Source: Ectothiorhodospiraceae bacterium (lineage in GTDB: Bacteria > Pseudomonadota > Gammaproteobacteria > Thiohalomonadales > Thiohalomonadaceae). From it: DNA of 11,550 nt. Both the position numbers and the translations under genes were made by a program. The DNA lies in assembly GCA_007125455.1 (NCBI GenBank), contig SLDE01000169.1, positions 1-11,550 on the forward strand. Direction: 5' to 3'. Below the pieces are notes generated by a model. The model was not told where the DNA came from. It saw nothing but the letters and a program-made list of their open reading frames with translations, and did no database searches. Shown in pieces: positions 6,991 through 11,550 of this stretch. The number at the start of each line of letters is the position of its first letter. The stretch's first letter is position 1.

Positions 6991-8172
6991 ATGCAAAACG
7001 ACCGCTGGTTACTGCCCGAGGGTGTTGAGGAGCTCCTCCCGCCCCGAGCCGCACAGCTGGAGGCTACCCTGCGCCGCCTGCTCGATCTTTATCAGAGCTG
7101 GGGCTATGAGCTGGTGATGCCGCCGTTTATCGAATTCCTCGATTCGTTGCAGATCGCCACCGGCAAGGATCTGGATCTGCACACCTTCAAACTCACCGAT
7201 CAGCTCACCGGGCGGATGATGGGGCTACGCTCCGACATGACCCCGCAGGTGGCTCGCATCGATGCTCACTGCCTCAAGCGTGAGCTGCCCACCCGCCTGT
7301 GTTACATGGGCACGGTACTGCGTACCCTGCCCGCCACTCACGGTGGCAACCGTAGCCCGATGCAGGTGGGGGCCGAGCTCTATGGACACGCCGGGGTGGA
7401 GAGCGATATTGAGGTGTTGCGCCTGATGGTGCGCACCTTGCACTTGGCGGGGATTGAGCACGTCTATCTGGATCTGGGTCATGTGGGGATCTTCCGCGCC
7501 CTGGCAGCCCAGGCCGAGCTCTCCGCCGAACACGAGGCGCAGCTGTTTGATGCCCTGCAACGCAAGGCCCGCTCTGAGATCAATGCCCTGCTGGCGCAGA
7601 TCGATCTGTCCGAGTCGATGCATCGTATGCTGGCGGGGCTGGCCGATCTGCATGGCGACCGCGCGGTGCTTGCCCAGGCACGCGACATGCTCGCCGATGC
7701 CGGCGCTGAGGTCGCGGCCTGCCTGGATACGGTGGAGCGCATCGCCGAGGCGGTGGACGGGATCGCCGACACCTCGCTGCACTTTGACCTGGCAGAGCTG
7801 CGCGGCTACCACTACCACACCGGGGCGGTATTTGCTGCCTTCGTACCGGGCCAGGGGCAGGCCATTGCCCAGGGCGGTCGCTACGACGAGATCGGCAAGG
7901 TCTTTGGTGTGGCCCGCCCCGCCACGGGCTTTAGCACCGATCTTCGGAGCGTGTTGAGCCAGGTCAGTGCCCCAAACGATCCGCTTCGTGGTATCTTTGC
8001 CCCCTGTGACGAAGCACCCGGTCTACAACAGGCCATCGAACAGTTGCGCGGGCAGGGTGAACGGGTGGTGCAGGCACTGCCGGGCCAGCAGGGCGGGGCG
8101 AGCGAGATGGGTTGTGACCGCCAACTGGTGCAGCAAGATGGTCAGTGGCAGCTTGAGGCGGTGCAGGGATAA
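6991..8172 (+). CDS. hisZ: ATP phosphoribosyltransferase regulatory subunit HisZ
   Basis: HisZ is a catalytically inactive paralogue of histidyl-tRNA synthetase. It assembles with the short form of HisG to make the active, histidine-sensitive ATP phosphoribosyltransferase, the first enzyme of histidine synthesis. The 393-residue product has the class II synthetase-like core: YQSWGYELVMPPFIEFLDSL (34-53), LRSDMTPQVARIDA (79-92, motif 2 region) and RSPMQVGAELYG (121-132). GYHYHTGAVFAAF with AQGGRYDEIGKVFGVARPATGFS follows in the motif 3 region. It lacks the anticodon-binding domain of true HisRS. ATG 6991 follows the previous stop by 4 bases. The weak GAAG at 6977-6980 suggests coupling to the upstream gene. 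Its presence predicts a short HisG elsewhere in the genome. HisZ beside purA is common in non-enteric gammaproteobacteria. Confidence 0.95.
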   Translation: MQNDRWLLPEGVEELLPPRAAQLEATLRRLLDLYQSWGYELVMPPFIEFLDSLQIATGKDLDLHTFKLTDQLTGRMMGLRSDMTPQVARIDAHCLKRELPTRLCYMGTVLRTLPATHGGNRSPMQVGAELYGHAGVESDIEVLRLMVRTLHLAGIEHVYLDLGHVGIFRALAAQAELSAEHEAQLFDALQRKARSEINALLAQIDLSESMHRMLAGLADLHGDRAVLAQARDMLADAGAEVAACLDTVERIAEAVDGIADTSLHFDLAELRGYHYHTGAVFAAFVPGQGQAIAQGGRYDEIGKVFGVARPATGFSTDLRSVLSQVSAPNDPLRGIFAPCDEAPGLQQAIEQLRGQGERVVQALPGQQGGASEMGCDRQLVQQDGQWQLEAVQG

Positions 8173-8175
8173 CCT

Positions 8176-8201
8176 CTGCTTATCGCTGGGCAGTTTTTTT
8201 T
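8176..8201 (+). terminator. Rho-independent terminator after hisZ
   Basis: CTGCTTA (8176-8182) pairs with TGGGCAG (8187-8193) across the loop TCGC. This gives a 7-base-pair stem with two G-U pairs, followed at once by eight Ts (8194-8201). It begins 3 bases after the hisZ stop. The stem is modest but the U-tract is ideal. It would end the hfq-hisZ transcript and leave purA needing its own promoter in 8202-8297, where I see no convincing sigma-70 pair. Confidence 0.6.
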
Positions 8202-8297
8202 GATTTTCCACCGGGGTAAGTACGCAGCAAGATGACAGTCTTGTTCCGTCCAAATCGGGCGGCATGTCTGGCTGCGTGCAAGAACGAGAGCGTAATG

Positions 8298-9611
8298 ATG
8301 GGAAAGAATGTGGTCGTAATCGGCACCCAATGGGGTGACGAAGGCAAGGGCAAGGTCGTAGATCTGCTCACCGACAAGGTGCATGCGGTAGTGCGTTTCC
8401 AGGGGGGGCACAATGCTGGCCATACCCTGGTGATCGATGGCAAAAAGACGGTACTGCACCTGATCCCCTCCGGTGTGTTGCACGAGGGGGTGGAGTGCAT
8501 GATCGGCAATGGGGTGGTGCTCTCCCCCGAGGCCCTGCTCAAGGAGCTGGACATGCTGGAGGCTAATGGTGTGCCAGCCAGTGAGCGCCTCAAGATCAGC
8601 GAGGCCTGCACCCTGATCCTGCCCTACCACATTGCCCTGGATCAGGCCCGCGAACAGGCCCGTGGCAAAAAGGCCATCGGCACCACCGGTCGGGGTATCG
8701 GCCCGGCCTACGAGGACAAGATCTCCCGTCGCGGTCTCAAGGTGGGTGATATTATGCACCGCGAGCGCTTCGCCGCGCGCCTGGGTGAGGTGCTGGATTA
8801 CCACAACTTTACCCTCAAGCACTACTTTAAGACTAACCCGGTTGATTTTCAGCAGGTGCTGGATGAGGGACTGGCGATGGCCGAGCGCATGCGTCCGATG
8901 GTCGCCGATGTGACCGGCCTGCTGCACCGCTATCGCAATGAGGGCAAAGACATCATGTTCGAAGGGGCTCAAGGCACCCTGCTGGACATCGATCACGGCA
9001 CCTATCCCTATGTCACCTCCTCCAATCCCACTGCCGGGGGTGCCTGCACAGGTACCGGGGTCGGCCCGCGTGATATCGACTATGTGCTGGGGATCACCAA
9101 GGCCTACACCACCCGTGTCGGTGCCGGACCCTTTCCCACCGAGCTATATGATGGGGTTGGTCTGAATGATCCCATCGGGGCGCATATGGCCAAGCTGGGT
9201 CACGAGTTTGGCTCCACCACGGGCCGTCCACGTCGCTGCGGCTGGCTGGATGCGGTCAGCCTGCGCCGCTCGGCGCAGATCAACAGCCTCTCCGGGATCT
9301 GTCTGACCAAGATGGACGTACTGGACGGGCTGGAGACCCTGCGCATCGCCACCGGCTACCGCTGTGACGGCCAGTTGTTGGATGCCCCACCGATCGGTGC
9401 CGATGCCTACGAGCAGTGCCAGCCCGAATACATCGAAGTACCCGGCTGGTCGGAAAGCACCGTCGGGGTACGCAACTACGACGAGTTGCCTGAAACGGCC
9501 AAGGCCTACATCAGCAAGATCGAAGAGGTCGTGGGCGTGCCCATCGACATCATCTCCACCGGCCCCGATCGTGCCGATACCATTGTGCTGCGTGATCCCT
9601 ACGCAGGATAA
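8298..9611 (+). CDS. purA: Adenylosuccinate synthetase PurA
   Basis: PurA condenses IMP and aspartate with GTP hydrolysis to adenylosuccinate, the committed step to AMP. The 437-residue product has QWGDEGKGK (11-19, with the catalytic Asp at 14), GGHNAGHT (36-43, with the catalytic His at 42) and GTTGRGIGPAYEDK (128-141, IMP binding). FEGAQGTLLDIDHGTYPYVTSS follows. The GTP-binding end has KMDVLDGL and STGPDR. Length fits the family (432 in E. coli). ATG 8298 gives MGKNVVVIGTQWGDEG, matching the E. coli N-terminus, and GAGAG at 8286-8290 lies 7 bases upstream. ATG 8295 directly before it adds one Met and is also possible. The frame is open to ATG 8232, but those residues are unlike PurA. A terminator separates it from hisZ. 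Confidence 0.98.
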   Translation: MGKNVVVIGTQWGDEGKGKVVDLLTDKVHAVVRFQGGHNAGHTLVIDGKKTVLHLIPSGVLHEGVECMIGNGVVLSPEALLKELDMLEANGVPASERLKISEACTLILPYHIALDQAREQARGKKAIGTTGRGIGPAYEDKISRRGLKVGDIMHRERFAARLGEVLDYHNFTLKHYFKTNPVDFQQVLDEGLAMAERMRPMVADVTGLLHRYRNEGKDIMFEGAQGTLLDIDHGTYPYVTSSNPTAGGACTGTGVGPRDIDYVLGITKAYTTRVGAGPFPTELYDGVGLNDPIGAHMAKLGHEFGSTTGRPRRCGWLDAVSLRRSAQINSLSGICLTKMDVLDGLETLRIATGYRCDGQLLDAPPIGADAYEQCQPEYIEVPGWSESTVGVRNYDELPETAKAYISKIEEVVGVPIDIISTGPDRADTIVLRDPYAG

Positions 9612-9613
9612 AA

Positions 9614-9655
9614 GCAAGGTACGGAGTACGAGGTACCTCATACTCCGTACCTCGC
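9614..9655. repeat. Near-perfect 42-base palindrome after purA
   Basis: AGGTACGGAGTA (9617-9628) and TACTCCGTACCT (9641-9652) are a perfect 12-base inverted repeat. The centre contains a second palindrome, GAGGTACCTC (9630-9639), and one mismatched pair (C9629/A9640) lies between. Outer GC/GC pairs extend it to 9614-9655 with a second mismatch. It starts 3 bases after the purA stop and is followed by an A/T-rich stretch without a clean T-run. It may act as a transcript end or mRNA stabiliser, or be a member of a dispersed palindromic repeat family built on GTACGAGGTAC-type units. Confidence 0.8.
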
Positions 9656-9685
9656 AAATTATAAATTCAGCTTATTAACTTGTGC

Positions 9686-9714
9686 TTGAATAGTTCAGGT
9701 CGATTCTCTACAAT
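9686..9714 (+). promoter_or_regulatory. Strong sigma-70 promoter upstream of sulP
   Basis: TTGAAT (9686-9691), a spacer of exactly 17 bases and TACAAT (9709-9714) make the best sigma-70 match in the window: four of six at -35 and five of six at -10. The flanking DNA is AT-rich. Transcription would start near 9721, about 225 bases before the sulP start codon. It may drive sulP through a long leader, or a separate small RNA. Confidence 0.6.
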
Positions 9715-9945
9715 CGCGCCCCTATGAAGATTACCCCACCATAGCATTCATTCTTAAGCCGCTGTTCGCAGTTGGGTTTTGCCTTTCCGTGCCGATGCGT
9801 TCGGTATTGCGCAAGCGCGCGGCTGCCTCTGTTCTTCCTCCGATCTTATAAACAAATTTTAAGTATGCATGGTTGCGTGTCGTGCTGTGAGGCTGGCCGT
9901 TAAGGCCGTCGTACGGGATGTATCCGGGCTGGTGAGTAGAGATAT
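9715..9945 (+). other. Long untranslated leader before sulP, no gene recognised
   Basis: This is the main gene-free stretch (the whole purA-sulP gap is 334 bases). It begins with the 6-codon ORF MKITPP (9724-9744). It contains small hairpins such as CTG-TTCG-CAG (9762-9771) and GCCGA/TCGGT (9791-9805), and the palindrome TTGCGCAA (9807-9814). A TATAAA at 9847-9852 could be a second -10 element, but no good -35 accompanies it. No tRNA, known riboswitch or terminator T-run is visible. One forward frame is open from 9690 to 9851 but has no ATG, GTG or TTG until 9789. Base composition is more A/T-rich at its ends than the neighbouring genes. Confidence 0.4.
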
Positions 9946-9949
9946 ATGA
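9869..9949 (+). CDS. Candidate 26-residue upstream ORF coupled to sulP
   Basis: ATG at 9869 opens a 26-codon frame whose TGA (9947-9949) overlaps the sulP start codon in an ATGA arrangement, the same geometry as mutL-miaA. The predicted peptide begins MVACRAVRLAVKAVV and is basic with alternating hydrophobic residues. No good Shine-Dalgarno sequence precedes it; only TTTTAAGT is present. A frame this short is easily open by chance. If translated, it would couple to sulP initiation. Confidence 0.2.
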   Translation: MVACRAVRLAVKAVVRDVSGLVSRDI

Positions 9950-11433
9950 TTGATTCGATAAAGAAAAACTGGTTTTCCAATGTGCGTGGCGACACCCTGG
10001 CCGGGATCGTGGTCGCGCTGGCCCTGATCCCTGAGGCGATCGCCTTTTCCATCATCGCCGGGGTGGACCCCAAGGTGGGCCTGTACGCCTCCTTCTGTAT
10101 CGCGGTGGTGATCGCCTTCACTGGCGGGCGTCCGGGGATGATCTCGGCCGCCACCGGGGCGATGGCGTTGCTGATGGTTACCCTGGTCAAAGAGCACGGC
10201 CTGGAGTACCTGCTGGCCGCTACCATCCTCACCGGGATCCTGCAGATCATTGCCGGTTACATCAAACTTGGTGGCCTGATGCGCTTTGTCTCCCGCTCGG
10301 TGGTGGTGGGCTTTGTTAATGCCCTGGCGATCCTGATCTTTATGGCCCAGTTGCCTGAATTGTTTTATGAGGGCGTCACCTGGTATGTGTACGCCTTTAC
10401 CCTCGGTGGGCTGGCCATCATCTATCTGCTGCCGATGGTCACCAAGGCAGTGCCCTCGCCCTTGATCACGATTGTGGTGCTGACCGTCCTGGCGATGGTT
10501 CTCAACCTGGACATCCGCACTGTGGGCGATATGGGCGAGCTGCCCGATACCCTGCCGGTCTTCCTGCTGCCGGACATCCCGTTGAACCTGGAAACCCTGT
10601 GGATCATCCTGCCCTACTCGCTCTCTCTGGCGGTGGTCGGTCTGTTGGAGTCCTTGATGACCGCGACCATCGTCGATGACCTGACCGATACCAAGAGCGA
10701 CAAGGATCGCGAATGCAAAGGCCAGGGGATCTCCAACATCGCCTCCGGCTTCATGGGCGGTATGGCCGGTTGTGCGATGATCGGTCAGTCGGTGATAAAC
10801 GTAAAATCCGGTGGCCGAACCCGTCTCTCGACCCTGGTGGCCGGGGTGGTGTTGCTGATCCTGGTGGTCTTCCTTGGCGACTGGGTGGCGCAGATCCCCA
10901 TGCCCGCGCTGGTGGCGGTGATGATCATGGTCTCCATTGGTACCTTCAACTGGGAGTCGCTGTACAACCTGAAGGAGCATCCGCTGACCACCAATATCGT
11001 GATGCTCTCCACCGTGGTGGTGGTTGTGTTGACACATAACCTGGCCTATGGCGTACTGGTCGGCGTGTTGTTTGCCGCGATATTCTTTGCCCGCAAGGTG
11101 GCCCAGTACAAGTATGTGGCCTCAGAGTTGAGTGAGGACGGGGAGAGTCGGCGCTACCGTGTGGTCGGTCAGGTATTCTTTGCCTCCGCCGACAAGTTCA
11201 TCGACTCCTTTGACTTTGATGAGGCCTTGGACAAGGTCGAGATCGATCTGTGCCAGGCGCACTTTTGGGATATCACGGCGGTTAGTGCCCTGGACAAGGT
11301 GGTGGTCAAGTTCCGGCGTAATGGTACCGAGGTGGAGCTTAAGGGGATGAATGAGGCCAGTGCCACCATCGTTGATCGCTACGCGCTCCACGACAAGCCA
11401 GAAGCCGTAGAAAAACTGATGGGTGGCCACTAG
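9946..11433 (+). CDS. SulP-family inorganic anion transporter with STAS domain
   Basis: SulP (SLC26-type) proteins carry sulfate, bicarbonate or related anions across the inner membrane. The 495-residue product has the family start NVRGDTLAGIVVALALIPEA (12-31) and GVDPKVGLYAS (39-49). It continues through about a dozen hydrophobic segments to residue 383, including GMISAATGAMALLM (64-77) and ESLMTATIVDDLTDT (235-249). GFMGGMAGCAMIGQSVINVKSGGR (268-291) is highly characteristic of one SulP subgroup. A C-terminal cytoplasmic STAS domain (about 400-490) includes WDITAVSALDK (441-451). GGTGAG at 9931-9936, 9 bases upstream, supports ATG 9946. The substrate cannot be read from sequence; sulfate and bicarbonate are both plausible. 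It is preceded by its own promoter and is not part of the purA transcript by spacing. The stop codon TAG directly abuts a repeat element. Confidence 0.93.
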   Translation: MIDSIKKNWFSNVRGDTLAGIVVALALIPEAIAFSIIAGVDPKVGLYASFCIAVVIAFTGGRPGMISAATGAMALLMVTLVKEHGLEYLLAATILTGILQIIAGYIKLGGLMRFVSRSVVVGFVNALAILIFMAQLPELFYEGVTWYVYAFTLGGLAIIYLLPMVTKAVPSPLITIVVLTVLAMVLNLDIRTVGDMGELPDTLPVFLLPDIPLNLETLWIILPYSLSLAVVGLLESLMTATIVDDLTDTKSDKDRECKGQGISNIASGFMGGMAGCAMIGQSVINVKSGGRTRLSTLVAGVVLLILVVFLGDWVAQIPMPALVAVMIMVSIGTFNWESLYNLKEHPLTTNIVMLSTVVVVVLTHNLAYGVLVGVLFAAIFFARKVAQYKYVASELSEDGESRRYRVVGQVFFASADKFIDSFDFDEALDKVEIDLCQAHFWDITAVSALDKVVVKFRRNGTEVELKGMNEASATIVDRYALHDKPEAVEKLMGGH

Positions 11434-11550
11434 CAGGCTGTTGTTGTCGCTCAGGCGAGTGCGAGAGAAGGCAAAAAATGGCGAAAAAGCGGAGTTTACA
11501 AGTAGTAAATGAGCATTTTGAGCCATTTTTTAACGCACTATCGCGCCGCA
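11434..11550. repeat. Partial palindromic repeat (MITE- or IS-end-like) after sulP
   Basis: CAGGCTGTTGTTGTCGCTCA starts at the base after the sulP stop codon, and the sequence runs to the window edge without a gene. Inside, AAAAAATGGC (11473-11482) and GCCATTTTTT (11522-11531) are a perfect 10-base inverted repeat. They enclose an imperfect stem: AAAA/TTTT (11485-11488 and 11516-11519), GC/GC (11489-11490 and 11513-11514) and TTTAC-aagta-GTAAA (11495-11509). The whole can fold as a long hairpin ending in six Ts, so it could also terminate sulP transcription. A CAGGCTGTTG terminus is reminiscent of repeats and insertion-sequence ends seen in many proteobacteria. This is from memory, and the matching right end would lie outside the window. 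Confidence 0.6.

Noticed and set aside
8232..8297. N-terminal extension of PurA from ATG 8232
   Set aside because: The family N-terminus is at MGKNVVV (8298), with a ribosome binding site just upstream.
9690..9851. 54-codon open frame in the purA-sulP gap
   Set aside because: There is no ATG, GTG or TTG start before 9789 and no ribosome binding site; it was kept only as a possible remnant.
9715..9945. tRNA gene expected from synteny after purA
   Set aside because: I could not find a cloverleaf or a GGTTCGAATCC-like T-arm in this stretch.
9859..11037. 392-codon antisense frame opposite sulP
   Set aside because: His/Gln/Asp/Gly-rich composition is typical of the complement of a hydrophobic membrane-protein gene; it has no recognisable domain.
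1..11550. CRISPR array, prophage, toxin-antitoxin or defence system
   Set aside because: There are no direct-repeat arrays and no such protein families. All genes recognised are housekeeping genes plus one anion transporter.

Overview
The window carries nine protein-coding genes, all on the + strand, in the order mutL, miaA, hfq, hflX, hflK, hflC, a DUF2065 (YjeT-type) gene, hisZ, purA, followed after a 334-base gap by a SulP-family anion transporter. The first part is the classic gammaproteobacterial 'hfq superoperon'. The insertion of hisZ (absent from E. coli) between the yjeT-like gene and purA, the GC-rich coding sequence, and protein sequences close to but distinct from Enterobacterales suggest a non-enteric gammaproteobacterium, plausibly in or near the Chromatiales and sulfur-oxidising lineages. 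That placement is inference from gene order and remembered family sequences; no search was run.

Layout. Bases 1-84 are an intergenic palindromic element with nested hairpins. mutL (174-1862) overlaps miaA (1859-2806) by ATGA. A 133-base gap holds a good match to a heat-shock (RpoH) promoter at the end of miaA, a small dyad and the hfq ribosome binding site. hfq (2940-3200) is followed closely by hflX, which probably starts at TTG 3239. A 154-base gap carries a candidate sigma-70 promoter and a short structured leader with a 10-codon mini-ORF before hflK (4692-5876). hflK and hflC overlap by one base. A GC-rich hairpin separates hflC from the DUF2065 gene, and hisZ follows 4 bases after that gene. 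A Rho-independent terminator ends this block, and purA (8298-9611) follows. After purA come a near-perfect palindrome, a strong sigma-70 promoter and a long leader before sulP (9946-11433). The stop codon of sulP directly abuts a palindromic, MITE- or IS-end-like repeat that runs off the window.

How the genes relate. MutL works in mismatch repair, MiaA in tRNA modification and Hfq in sRNA regulation. HflX rescues or splits ribosomes, HflK and HflC form the membrane scaffold around the FtsH protease, HisZ supports the first step of histidine synthesis, and PurA makes adenylosuccinate for AMP synthesis. They form a conserved housekeeping cluster, not a pathway. The SulP gene looks like a lineage-specific neighbour and is where synteny with better-known gammaproteobacteria breaks.

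I found no convincing previously undescribed multi-gene system. The points most worth a second look are regulatory or structural: the RpoH-like promoter for hfq, the structured hflK leader, the MutL that lacks its endonuclease motifs, the orphan strong promoter and leader before sulP, and the three palindromic repeats.
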